Below are positions 9,118 to 16,834 of a stretch of 22,431 nt of DNA, in pieces. The position numbers and the translations under genes were made by a program. The DNA lies in NCBI GenBank assembly GCA_021815935.1, contig JAKAZH010000005.1, positions 1 to 22,431 on the forward strand, read 5' to 3'. Source of the DNA: Actinomycetes bacterium (GTDB taxonomy: Bacteria; Actinomycetota; Acidimicrobiia; Acidimicrobiales; Palsa-688). A model generated the notes under the pieces. The model saw nothing but the letters and a program-made list of their open reading frames with translations, made no database searches and was not told the origin of the DNA. Position 1 is the first letter of the stretch. Each line of letters opens with the position of its first letter.

Positions 9118-9250
9118 CCTGACCATTTGAAGCGATTTTTCGCACTTTTTGGTACCCGATCTTCGTTCTCAAAAGATCGGGTACCAGCCCTCGCTCGGAA
9201 AACGCACTTTTTGGTACCGAACTTTTTTGACTGGAAGATCCTGACCATTT
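9118..9250. repeat. Nested direct repeats in an AT-rich island
   Basis: CCTGACCATTT occurs at 9118-9128 and 9240-9250. Between them, CGCACTTTTTGGTACC occurs at 9141-9156 and 9203-9218. The segment is clearly richer in A/T than its surroundings. No ORF with recognisable product and no terminal inverted repeats were seen. GACCATT at 9243-9249 is also matched by an inverted AATGGTC at 9261-9267. Confidence 0.8.
9150..9186. terminator. Strong hairpin between convergent genes, candidate bidirectional terminator
   Basis: GGTACCCGATCTT (9151-9163) is perfectly complementary to AAGATCGGGTACC (9173-9185), with a 9-nt loop and one further T-A pair outside (9150/9186). It lies between the 3' ends of the helicase operon (+) and infA (-), where a terminator for both is expected. 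No U-tract follows the stem on either strand, so it would be the tract-less type common in high-GC actinobacteria. A repeat-borne palindrome with no termination role is the alternative. Confidence 0.5.
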
Positions 9251-9345
9251 CTGACGGTTGAATGGTCGGTTAAATGGAGAGCAGCGGTCTAGGTTCCAGA
9301 GGGAGCGGAGAGGGCGGTCTAGGGGAGCGGATACTGCGTTCAGCG

Positions 9346-9597
9346 CTAGCGGTAACGGTAGGTGATGCGCCCCCGGGTCAAGTCGTAGGGGCTGATCTCA
9401 ACCTGGACCTTGTCGCCTGGAAGGACCCGGATCCTGTTCATCCGCATTTTGCCGGAGTTGTGCGCCAGAACCTCGTGGCCGTTGGTGAGCTCCACTTTGA
9501 ACATAGCGTTCTTAAGTGCTTCGCTCACGGTGCCTTCCAAGACGATCGCATCTTCCTTACCTTGTGCCAGCGTGCTTCCTCTCGTAGGGACGTACAT
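9346..9597 (-). CDS. infA: Translation initiation factor IF-1
   Basis: The small S1/OB-fold factor that binds the 30S A site with IF-2 and IF-3. The hallmark core is present: [50 protein letters not shown] and ending YRYR. The ATG at 9597 gives 83 residues, about ten more than normal, and has no SD. Codon 10 is CTG (9570-9568), preceded by GAGG seven nt upstream. Starting there gives 74 residues beginning L(M)-A-Q-G-K-E-D-A-I, which lines up with the usual MAK..(D/G)AI start. I therefore think CTG 9570 is the real start. The gene stands alone, without the rpmJ-rpsM-rpsK neighbours often seen, 176 bp downstream of hpnO on the same strand. Confidence 0.95.
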   Translation of the reverse strand: MYVPTRGSTLAQGKEDAIVLEGTVSEALKNAMFKVELTNGHEVLAHNSGKMRMNRIRVLPGDKVQVEISPYDLTRGRITYRYR

Positions 9598-9640
9598 TCA
9601 CGTGACGTCCAGGGTATCCCGGGTATCCTCGGTTGACTTC

Positions 9641-9646
9641 ATTCTA
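9641..9646 (-). promoter_or_regulatory. Possible -10 element for infA
   Basis: TAGAAT on the minus strand matches the sigma-70 -10 consensus at five of six positions and lies about 70 nt upstream of the proposed CTG start. The -35 position (TAGTCT at 17-bp spacing) is poor, so the call is tentative. Confidence 0.3.
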
Positions 9647-9731
9647 GGCGACTAAGTACGGCGAGACTACGGTGCTTTTCCCCATGGCCCGCTTGCCGGT
9701 CACCCTCGGCGAGGCACTGACTTAGCGCGCC

Positions 9732-9755
9732 GCGCCGCCGCGCCGCCGCGCCGCC
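9732..9755. repeat. 8-bp tandem repeat (GCGCCGCC)3
   Basis: Three perfect copies of GCGCCGCC begin 18 bp beyond the hpnO stop, in the hpnO-infA gap. A degenerate copy precedes them. No open reading frame runs through on the operon strand. Confidence 0.85.
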
Positions 9756-9773
9756 ATCCTCGTTCGTTGAGCG

Positions 9774-11174
9774 TCACAGACGAGACGTCTCCCCAACCCC
9801 ACTGCCGCTCATCGACCTGGTCGCAAGTCCGCGAGCGAACTGCCACACCGGTCGACTGCTCGCCTCGACCGCTCTCATCACCGCTTCGAAGCTGGACATG
9901 AACCAGCGGACGTCGTCGGATGTTGTCGCAAGGGGCGGCAGGAGCTTGAGGACGTCCATGTGATCTGCGGCTGTCTGTGTGAGAACCCGGTGCTCCTCGA
10001 ACAAGGCACAGACGACCATCTGGGTGAAAAGCCCCTTGCGCAACAGCGTGAGGGGCGCGTAGCGGCCCTTGAGGCGAATCGACGATGGTAGCCCGAACTC
10101 GACACCGATCATCAGGCCTCGTCCTCGGACGTCCTTGACGAATTCGAAGCGTGCCGCTGCGTCTTCGAGCGCTCGACGCAGTTCGTCGCCGCGTTCGGCT
10201 GCGTTCGCTACGAGGCCTTCGTCGTCGATGACGCTGAGCGTCGCCAATCCGGCAGCCGCCGCCATGTTGTTGTGGCTGTAGGTGGTGTCATGGACGAGGA
10301 CCCTCGTCATGGACGAGTACACGGCGGAGAAGACGGCTTGCCTGGCCATGGTCGCAGCTACAGGGACGAAGCCGCCGGACAGGGTTTTCGCGATAGTGAC
10401 GAGGTCGGGCTGTACCTCATCGTGCTCGAAGCTGAAGAAGCGACCGGTTCGTCCGAGGCCCGCTTGGACCTCATCACAGATAAGCAGCGCGCCCCTGTCG
10501 TGTAAGACGCGAGCTGCGCCCGCTAGAAAGCCCGGAGGGGCGACCTGGACGCCTTTGCCTTGCACCGGCTCCACGATGAACGCTGCGACATCGCCTTTCG
10601 AGGTTGCCCGTTCGAGGGCAGCGAGATCCCCGAATGGAATCTCGGTGGCAGGCAGCATCGGCCCGAAGCCGGCCTTGAAGGACTTCCCGCCGTTTACCGA
10701 CAGGGCGCCTGCGGTCAGCCCGTGGTAGGCGTGCCCGCAGTAGAGGATGCGAGGTCGTTTGGTGTAATAGCGGGCGAACTTGATTGCGGCTTCGACTGCT
10801 TCTGTGCCGCTGTTGCACAGGTAGACGCGGTCCAGGTAGGGGGCTCGGGAAACCAGCGCCTCACCTAGCAGTCCGGCTAGCAGAGGCGTGTCCATCTTGA
10901 CCATGTCGGCCAACTCACCTTCGAGCACCTGCGCAAGAGCCCGTCGTAGCACAGGGTGATTGCGCCCGAGCCCGAACACTCCGAATCCGGCCAGCCAATC
11001 CAGGTAGGAGTCCCCTTGGTCGTCCCACAGGTACGGGCCTTCGGCACGAACCCATTTGCGGTTGAGGCCGACCGAGTGAAGAACCTTTGCCGTCTGGGGG
11101 TTGAGGTAGCGCGACCAAAGCTCGGCTCCTTCGCCCGAGCGGGACTCCAGGAGGTCCTTCAGGTCGAATCCCAT
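9774..11174 (-). CDS. hpnO: Class III aminotransferase, hopanoid type HpnO
   Basis: PLP-dependent aminotransferase of 466 residues. HpnO acts on the side-chain aldehyde derived from ribosylhopane, giving 35-aminobacteriohopanetriol. Motifs: SGTEA (122-126, cofactor phosphate), HAYHG, EPVQGKG (202-208), DEVQAGLGRTG (D234 contacts the PLP nitrogen) and TIAKTLSGG with the Schiff-base Lys263. The family fold alone would fit ornithine or acetylornithine aminotransferases; the assignment to HpnO rests on position directly after hpnH. Start ATG overlaps the hpnH stop by one base (TAATG). SD is weak, so coupled translation is likely. It is the last gene of the hopanoid operon. Confidence 0.85.
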   Translation of the reverse strand: MGFDLKDLLESRSGEGAELWSRYLNPQTAKVLHSVGLNRKWVRAEGPYLWDDQGDSYLDWLAGFGVFGLGRNHPVLRRALAQVLEGELADMVKMDTPLLAGLLGEALVSRAPYLDRVYLCNSGTEAVEAAIKFARYYTKRPRILYCGHAYHGLTAGALSVNGGKSFKAGFGPMLPATEIPFGDLAALERATSKGDVAAFIVEPVQGKGVQVAPPGFLAGAARVLHDRGALLICDEVQAGLGRTGRFFSFEHDEVQPDLVTIAKTLSGGFVPVAATMARQAVFSAVYSSMTRVLVHDTTYSHNNMAAAAGLATLSVIDDEGLVANAAERGDELRRALEDAAARFEFVKDVRGRGLMIGVEFGLPSSIRLKGRYAPLTLLRKGLFTQMVVCALFEEHRVLTQTAADHMDVLKLLPPLATTSDDVRWFMSSFEAVMRAVEASSRPVWQFARGLATRSMSGSGVGETSRL

Positions 11175-12178
11175 TACGAGCCGACCGCTGCCCGTATCGA
11201 CTGGCGAAGAGACTTCGTCGTCGCGAGTACGGCGCTCGGCTCATAGCCGCAGTGCGCCATGCAGTTCTCGCAGCGCGGGTCGTTTCCTCTACCGTAGGCG
11301 TCCCAGTCCGTCGTCTCGACCAGTTCCTTGTATGTCTGCGTGTAGCCGTCGGCCATCAGGTAGCACGGCTTCTGCCAACCGAAGACGGAGTAGCTCGGGA
11401 TGCCCCACGGAGTGCACTGGAAGTTCGCTTTGCCTTCCAAGAAATCCAGGAACAGTGGACTGTGGTTGAGTCGCCACTTCTTTCTCCGGCCTCCAGCGAA
11501 GGCTTCCTTGAAGATCTGCTGCGAGGTGCGCGTGCTTAGGAAGTGCACCTGGTCGGGGGCTTTCTCATAGGCGTATCCCGGGGAGATCATCATCTGGTCG
11601 ACACCAACGTCGTCGTTTAGGAAGTCGAGGACCTCGCGGATCGTCGTCGGCGAATCTGTCGAGAAGAACGTCGTGTTCGTTGTGACCTTGAACCCTCTCG
11701 CCTTCGCCGCAGCGATAGCTGCGACCGCCTTGTCGAAGGTACCTTCTCGGCTAACTGACTCGTCGTGTCGTTCGCGCAGGCCGTCGATGTGGACGACCCA
11801 GCTGAAGCGGCTGTGCGGAGCGAAGCGGTCCATTTTGCGCTCGAGCAGCAGGGCGTTCGTGCACAGGTACACGTAACGACCGCGATCTAGCAGCGCTACT
11901 GTCATCTTGTCTATGTCGGGGTGCAAGAGCGGCTCCCCGCCGGCTATGGAGACCATAGGAGCCCCGCACTCTTCAACGGCGGCGACGGCAGCCTCCACCG
12001 AAAGCCGCTTTCGAAGAATGTCGGTCGGGTACTGGATCTTGCCGCATCCGTTGCAAGCGAGGTTGCACGCGAAGAGCGGTTCGAGTTCCACGATGAGAGG
12101 AAACTTTTCCTGGCCCGAGAGCTTCTTGCGAGCGAGGTATGCCCCTATCTTCAGGCTTTGACGTATTGGTATTCCCAC
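11174..12178 (-). CDS. hpnH: Adenosylhopane synthase, radical SAM protein HpnH
   Basis: Radical SAM enzyme that adds the 5'-deoxyadenosyl group to diploptene, giving adenosylhopane, the first C35 hopanoid. The 334-residue protein has the cluster motif C38-NLA-C42-NG-C45, SIAGGEPLLHPD (the GGE SAM motif), and a C-terminal Cys cluster (CENCMAHCGYEPS) typical of HpnH and related twitch/SPASM-like tails. The GTG start at 12178 overlaps the preceding stop by one base (TAGTG), with GGAGG seven nt before it. It lies between the hpnG-ispH fusion and hpnO, the order known from other hopanoid producers. Confidence 0.95.
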   Translation of the reverse strand: MGIPIRQSLKIGAYLARKKLSGQEKFPLIVELEPLFACNLACNGCGKIQYPTDILRKRLSVEAAVAAVEECGAPMVSIAGGEPLLHPDIDKMTVALLDRGRYVYLCTNALLLERKMDRFAPHSRFSWVVHIDGLRERHDESVSREGTFDKAVAAIAAAKARGFKVTTNTTFFSTDSPTTIREVLDFLNDDVGVDQMMISPGYAYEKAPDQVHFLSTRTSQQIFKEAFAGGRRKKWRLNHSPLFLDFLEGKANFQCTPWGIPSYSVFGWQKPCYLMADGYTQTYKELVETTDWDAYGRGNDPRCENCMAHCGYEPSAVLATTKSLRQSIRAAVGS

Positions 12179-13800
12179 TATCTGACCTCCAATGGAAGCG
12201 AGAAGGAAGCATTCTCGCTTGTAGAAAAAAATTCGTGTAGCTCCGTCGGCCCGACACCGCTCAGGGCGTCGAGGACACGCGCGACAACCGTCTCAGGTGT
12301 AGAGGCCGCCGCTGTAACACCGATAACCGGTGCATCTCGCAGATGTTCGAAGCGCAGGTCGCGCTCGTCGTCTACGAGGACCACCTTGCCGGCACCTCGC
12401 CTGGCCACTTCCACGAGACGGTTGGCGTTCGACGATTCCGGCGAGCCGATGACGATCACCGTCGAGCAGCCGGGGGCTATCGCCCGGAGTGCCTGCTGGC
12501 GGTTCTGGGTGGCGTAGCAGATATCGCTTGCTCCTGGCCCTACGATCGCCGGGAATCTGGCCGCGAGCTCCGTGAGCACGGCTTCCACATCGTCGGAGGA
12601 CAAGGTGGTCTGTGTGACATATGCAAGTCGATCCGGATCGGTGACTTCGAGCGTGGCAACGTCGCCGGCGGTTTCGACGACCAGCATGTCGGGGGCTTCG
12701 CCGAGAGTGCCTTCCGCTTCGTCATGTTGCGCGTGGCCGATGAAGATCACTTGCCGGGATCTCGCCGAGAAGCGGCGGACTTCGCTGTGGACTTTGCTAA
12801 CCAGGGGGCAGGTCGCGTCCACGACGTTCAGCGCCCTCGCATCGGCGGCCTGTCGGACCGCGGGCGAGACTCCGTGCGCTGAGAATATGACGGTCGCGCC
12901 GTCGGGTATCTCGTCCAGTTCCTGCACGAACTTAGCGCCCCTGGACTCCAGGTCCTCGACGACGTGGCGGTTGTGGACGATGTGGCGTCTTACGTAGACC
13001 GGGGTGCCGAACTTGTCGATGCAGCGAATGACGGTGTCTATCGCCCGCTCCACCCCTGCGCAAAACGACCTCGGGTTCGCGAGAAGCACTTCTCTTGCTG
13101 CAATCGTGTCGCCCCATTCGACGAGCACCTTGGCTGCCCTGCTCAATACAGCGAGCGCCTTTATTCCGCCGGTAACTGTCGCCAGAGATCGCAGCTCGCG
13201 CTCGGGGGTGTCGACGATGACGCGGACAACTGCGGTGGGCACTCCCCAAGGCGCCGCGACGAGCCATGCCGACTCGGTGTCTACAGCGACGGCCCCGAGG
13301 GCTGCGAGGGTTGCCCTGTCGCGCGCGCCCTCAACAACGGCCCGGGCGCTCGCCACAGTTCCCGTCACGGCGAGCTGTCCCCGGGCATTTAGCTCCGCGG
13401 CGATGAGGGGCGCCGACGGCAGCAGCGCTGCCACCCTCCCCGTTTCGTCGATGACCTTGTCGGCTACGACCAAAGTTCCAGGGGGCAGGTCGATGTCGAG
13501 GCCTCCGGCGATTCCGGCAATCGCCACAGCGTGCGGGGCATGCGTACCGTCGGCTCCCGCCTTGCTGGCTCTCCCGTTGGCGGCTCCCGCCTTGCTGGCT
13601 CCCGCCTTGCCGCTGGGCGTATCGAAGAAGGAATCTGCGCTACCCAGCGCGCTGGTCGACGCGATTATCCGGCTCGCCGAACACGACGAGCGCAGGGGGC
13701 CCGCACCCGTCCTGACCACCCACGCATCTGGCGCACCTTGTGAAAGCGCCCGAGCTTCCAAGCGCAGGGGAGCAAGGATCAGCAGGCCGCCGCGTGTCAC
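12178..13800 (-). CDS. hpnG-ispH: Fusion of hopanoid nucleosidase/phosphorylase HpnG and IspH (HMBPP reductase)
   Basis: A 540-residue two-domain protein. Residues 1-230 are HpnG-like (cleaves adenine from adenosylhopane): GGLLILAPLRLEARAL, VRTGAGP (29-35), AVAIAGIAGGLD (91-102) and DTESA (174-178), matching the ribose-binding MESA of nucleoside phosphorylases. Residues 236-540 are IspH, the last MEP-pathway enzyme (IPP/DMAPP): NPRSFCAGVERAI, GHAQHDEAEGTLGEAP and three cluster cysteines C247, C331 and C428, with the C1-C2 spacing of 84 seen in E. coli. Both halves look intact. GTG 13800 overlaps the shc stop (GTGA) and follows GGAG; a longer frame reaching 14139 only shadows shc. A repeat-built insert, about residues 63-84, interrupts the HpnG domain before AIAGIAGG. 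Confidence 0.9.
   Translation of the reverse strand: MTRGGLLILAPLRLEARALSQGAPDAWVVRTGAGPLRSSCSASRIIASTSALGSADSFFDTPSGKAGASKAGAANGRASKAGADGTHAPHAVAIAGIAGGLDIDLPPGTLVVADKVIDETGRVAALLPSAPLIAAELNARGQLAVTGTVASARAVVEGARDRATLAALGAVAVDTESAWLVAAPWGVPTAVVRVIVDTPERELRSLATVTGGIKALAVLSRAAKVLVEWGDTIAAREVLLANPRSFCAGVERAIDTVIRCIDKFGTPVYVRRHIVHNRHVVEDLESRGAKFVQELDEIPDGATVIFSAHGVSPAVRQAADARALNVVDATCPLVSKVHSEVRRFSARSRQVIFIGHAQHDEAEGTLGEAPDMLVVETAGDVATLEVTDPDRLAYVTQTTLSSDDVEAVLTELAARFPAIVGPGASDICYATQNRQQALRAIAPGCSTVIVIGSPESSNANRLVEVARRGAGKVVLVDDERDLRFEHLRDAPVIGVTAAASTPETVVARVLDALSGVGPTELHEFFSTSENASFSLPLEVR
13552..13611 (-). repeat. Four 15-bp tandem units inside the HpnG domain
   Basis: On the + strand, units GGCTCCCGCCTTGCT (13552-13566), a degenerate GGCTCTCCCGTTGGC, then GGCTCCCGCCTTGCT (13582-13596) and a unit differing from it at the last base. 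The coding strand reads Lys-Ala-Gly-Ala-Ser-type pentapeptides (residues about 64-83), in frame. Confidence 0.85.
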
Positions 13801-15800
13801 GTCTGGACTCCGCCCGTCAACGCCCTCACATACCTGCCGAGCGCCGTGAGAGGCCAAACGACGCGGTACAAGTGGTAGTTGATGCTGAAATCCCAGGGGA
13901 AGCCAGTACCGGTGAAGTACGGTTCGTCCCAAGATCCGTCGCTCTCCTGGTTGTCGACCAGCCATTGAACTCCCCGCTCGACGCAGGTCGTTTGCGGGTC
14001 GCCTGCAGCCAGGAGTGCCAAGAGTGCCCACGCGGTTTGCGACGGAGTCGACGTACCCCGACCCCGCCAGGAGTCGTCGACGTAGGAGCGAAGGTCCTCC
14101 CCCCAGCCTCCGTCGTTGTTCTGGTGGACTTCGAGCCATCGCAGCGCCGCAGCGATCCTCGGATCACTTCGAGGAACACCTGCAGCGATCAGGGCGGGAA
14201 CGGCGGCGCCAGTCCCGTAGATGTAATTGACGCCCCAGCGACCGAACCACGACCCGTCCGGCTCCTGGGCTTCCCAAAGCCAGTCGACGCCACACCGGAC
14301 GACGTCGGCGTCGACTGACGCGTCGCCGGCCAGCATCTCCACCATGTGCGCCGTGACGTCGGCCGAAGGCGGGTCCGTAACTTCACCGAAGTCGCAGAAC
14401 GGCAACTTCGCGACCGCCGAACTGTCATTGTCGACGTCGAATGCTCCCCACCCTCCCGACCGGCTTTGCATGCCGACCGACCACGCCACGCCCCGACTGC
14501 AGGCGGCCTCGATTTCAGGCGTCGAGAGGGCTCTGCGAAGGGCGATGACCACTTCTGCTGTGTCGTCGATGTCAGGGTACTGGTCGTTGTGGAACTCGAA
14601 GGCCCAGCCACCGGGCGCAAGATCTTTGCGTCTCTCGGCCCAATCTCCTCGGACCGCGATCTCCTCTCCAAGCAACCAGCCGGCTGCTCTGACGATTGCC
14701 GGGTCGTCTTCTCGGAGACCGGCGTCTCTCAAGGCGACTATCGCTAGGGCTGTATCCCACACCGGCGACTGGCATGCTTCGAGGCGTTGGCCGAACTCGT
14801 CTTCGACGCTGAAGCGGTCGAGGCCGCGCAGTGCGGCGGCGAGCACCGGATGTTCAAGAGAATATCCTTGCAAGCGCAACGCGATGATCGAATAGACCAC
14901 CGGAGGCTGGATGCCCCCCCAAAGCCCGTCCGCTTCTTGTCGGGCGAGGATCCACCGTTCAGCTTTTGCCAAAGCGGTCCTTCGCATCATGTGTATCGGC
15001 ACCAACCATTTCGGCGCACTGTCGTACAGGTGCAGCATACGGTCGAGGAGAAGGAATCCCGCTGACGTAGCAGAGGTCACTTTCCGGGAGGAACCCCTCG
15101 ATGACGGCTCCGCCGGATTCAGCTCGCCAAGCATGAACGGCAGCGGGACCGCCGGCTTATGGGACATGACGACGCAAAGCGCGACGACCGTCTGGCGTGC
15201 CCAGCAGGCGAAGTCATAGATGTTGAGGGGAAGCCACCCCGGTAGATGCATGATCTCCGGAGGCACTACAGGTAGGTCCGCCCACGACCAGGCTCCTAGA
15301 ACGGCCATCCAGATCCTGGTGAAAACACGGCTCCCCGAGATACCACCGTGGGAGCGAACCCAGCTCGACGCGCGGCGCATGTGTTCGGCATCTGGCGCGT
15401 CCCCGGCGAGGCGCAACGCTACATACGCCTCGATGGTGACCGACAGGTCGTCCGGACCGCCGAAGAAGGTTGCCCAGCCACCATTTGGAAGCTGTTTCGA
15501 GCGTATCCATTGGGCCGTTCGGCCGGTTCGGCTCGGTTCGAGAATGCCGAGGAAGTGACGCAGCATTACGTCCTCGGCGTCCATCGACACGTTTGTCTCG
15601 AGCTCGCCCTTCCACCAGCCTTCAAGGCTCTGCAGGCCTACGAGGTGCTCTCGTCCGGCTTTGAGGGCCCGCGCCACGTCCTCGAACACCTCGGCGGAGC
15701 CCCCGGAGATCGGAACAGCCTCACCGGACGCGTCCACCGTCACATCAAGCGGTTTAGCCTTGCCTGGCGTCGTCACTGGTGGGTTGTCGAGCTGAGTCAA
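13797..15800 (-). CDS. shc: Squalene-hopene cyclase
   Basis: Class II triterpene cyclase turning squalene into hopene/diplopterol, a monotopic membrane enzyme. The 667-residue product carries the protonating DIDD motif (410-413, within PDIDDTAE) and repeated QW-type motifs: LQSLEGWW, LPNGGWATF, EADGLWGG, RSGGWGAFD, PDGSWFGRWG, NDGGWGED and ESDGSWDEP. C-terminal FTGTGFPWDF is typical. The 5' end is a TTG at 15800 overlapping the upstream stop (TTGA), with GGAG nine nt before it. A GTG nine codons in (residue 9) is an alternative, but the first 35 residues are unconserved-looking either way. It is the hallmark gene of the operon. Confidence 0.96.
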   Translation of the reverse strand: MTQLDNPPVTTPGKAKPLDVTVDASGEAVPISGGSAEVFEDVARALKAGREHLVGLQSLEGWWKGELETNVSMDAEDVMLRHFLGILEPSRTGRTAQWIRSKQLPNGGWATFFGGPDDLSVTIEAYVALRLAGDAPDAEHMRRASSWVRSHGGISGSRVFTRIWMAVLGAWSWADLPVVPPEIMHLPGWLPLNIYDFACWARQTVVALCVVMSHKPAVPLPFMLGELNPAEPSSRGSSRKVTSATSAGFLLLDRMLHLYDSAPKWLVPIHMMRRTALAKAERWILARQEADGLWGGIQPPVVYSIIALRLQGYSLEHPVLAAALRGLDRFSVEDEFGQRLEACQSPVWDTALAIVALRDAGLREDDPAIVRAAGWLLGEEIAVRGDWAERRKDLAPGGWAFEFHNDQYPDIDDTAEVVIALRRALSTPEIEAACSRGVAWSVGMQSRSGGWGAFDVDNDSSAVAKLPFCDFGEVTDPPSADVTAHMVEMLAGDASVDADVVRCGVDWLWEAQEPDGSWFGRWGVNYIYGTGAAVPALIAAGVPRSDPRIAAALRWLEVHQNNDGGWGEDLRSYVDDSWRGRGTSTPSQTAWALLALLAAGDPQTTCVERGVQWLVDNQESDGSWDEPYFTGTGFPWDFSINYHLYRVVWPLTALGRYVRALTGGVQT

Positions 15801-16834
15801 AAGTCTCGCTCCACTATGTAGACGGCCAGGTCGGCAAGATCACGGTGCGGCAGGGCGGACAGCCTCACACGCTCCAAAGCGCCCAGGGCGCTGTCGAGGT
15901 TCGCTTTGGCGCGCACCGTCGTCCACTCCCTACCGCCGCAAGCCTCGACCAGGTAGCGGGCCCTGTCGACCAGGTCCGCATGAAGCGGCCCGAGCGTCTC
16001 TCCCGGCTCGCCTAGAAGAAGCGATCGAAGTTCGTCTGCTTCGGGACCGGCCGCAGCCAGTGCGGCCACGACTGGCAGCGACTTCTTTCGCTGTCGGAGG
16101 TCATTACCCGAGGGTTTGCCCGTCGTCAGCGGATCACCCCAGATTCCAAGCAGGTCGTCGACCGCCTGGAATGCGAGTCCGAGATGAAGGCCGAAGTCGT
16201 GAAGGGCCCGTACCGCTGCGTCCGGCGCGCCAGCGAGGATCGCTCCGATCGACGCGGCGCAGCCGAGAAGCGCACCGGTCTTTGCAGCCGACATCGCGGT
16301 GCACTGCTCGACGGACACGTCGCGACGTTTCTCGAAGGCGATGTCGTCAGCCTGCCCGGCGATCATCGTGGCGGTTGCCTCTGCGAGAGCACGTGACGCC
16401 GTCGGTCCGCGCTCGGGCGACGATTCGAGCAGGACCTGATGCGCTAGTACGGCTAGGGCGTCGCCGGCGACGATCGCAGGACCTACCCCGAACTCCGACC
16501 AGACCGTCGGCCGGTGGTGGCGCTCGGCGTCGGTGTCGATGATGTCGTCATGTATTAGCGAAAAGTTGTGCACCAGCTCGACGGCTACTCCGCCGGGAAT
16601 CCCAATCTCCGACTGCGCCCATGACGCCTCCGCTCCGAGTATCGCAAGCGTGGATCGGACTCCTTTGCCGCTGGGCGCTTTCGTTGGTCGGCCTGAAGGG
16701 TCGCTCCAGCCGAAATGGTAACTTGCGATGAGCCGCAGGTCCGGTGTCAGGCGGTCGACCGCCTCGCCGAGCGCTGGGTTGATCGCCATTCGGCACCGTT
16801 CGAGAAGTTCGGCAACGGCGAATGTAGGGGTCAC
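15797..16834 (-). CDS. Polyprenyl diphosphate synthase, probably farnesyl diphosphate synthase for squalene
   Basis: Trans-isoprenyl diphosphate synthase of 345 residues. The first aspartate-rich motif is DDIID (96-100, after HNFSLIH). The second is DDLLGIWGD (226-234), the form seen in actinobacterial IspA/IdsA-like enzymes. LRQRKKSLPVV follows. Between hpnE and shc, its job is most simply to supply farnesyl diphosphate to HpnC/HpnD; chain length cannot be proven from sequence alone. GTG at 16834 overlaps the hpnE stop (GTGA) and has the operon's best SD (GGGAGGT, 4 nt before the start). That SD lies in hpnE just after its repeat tail. Confidence 0.92.
   Translation of the reverse strand: MTPTFAVAELLERCRMAINPALGEAVDRLTPDLRLIASYHFGWSDPSGRPTKAPSGKGVRSTLAILGAEASWAQSEIGIPGGVAVELVHNFSLIHDDIIDTDAERHHRPTVWSEFGVGPAIVAGDALAVLAHQVLLESSPERGPTASRALAEATATMIAGQADDIAFEKRRDVSVEQCTAMSAAKTGALLGCAASIGAILAGAPDAAVRALHDFGLHLGLAFQAVDDLLGIWGDPLTTGKPSGNDLRQRKKSLPVVAALAAAGPEADELRSLLLGEPGETLGPLHADLVDRARYLVEACGGREWTTVRAKANLDSALGALERVRLSALPHRDLADLAVYIVERDF

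Noticed and set aside
9048..9248. 66-residue minus-strand ORF through the intergenic repeats
   Set aside because: It reads across the direct repeats and hairpin, has no SD seen and no family resemblance.
9118..9250. Insertion sequence
   Set aside because: No transposase frame, no terminal inverted repeats and no target-site duplication that could be defended; kept only as a repeat region.
13801..14139. N-terminal extension of the HpnG-IspH frame
   Set aside because: It lies entirely inside shc, is Arg/Pro-rich, and GTG 13800 with an SD and 4-bp overlap gives a proper HpnG start.
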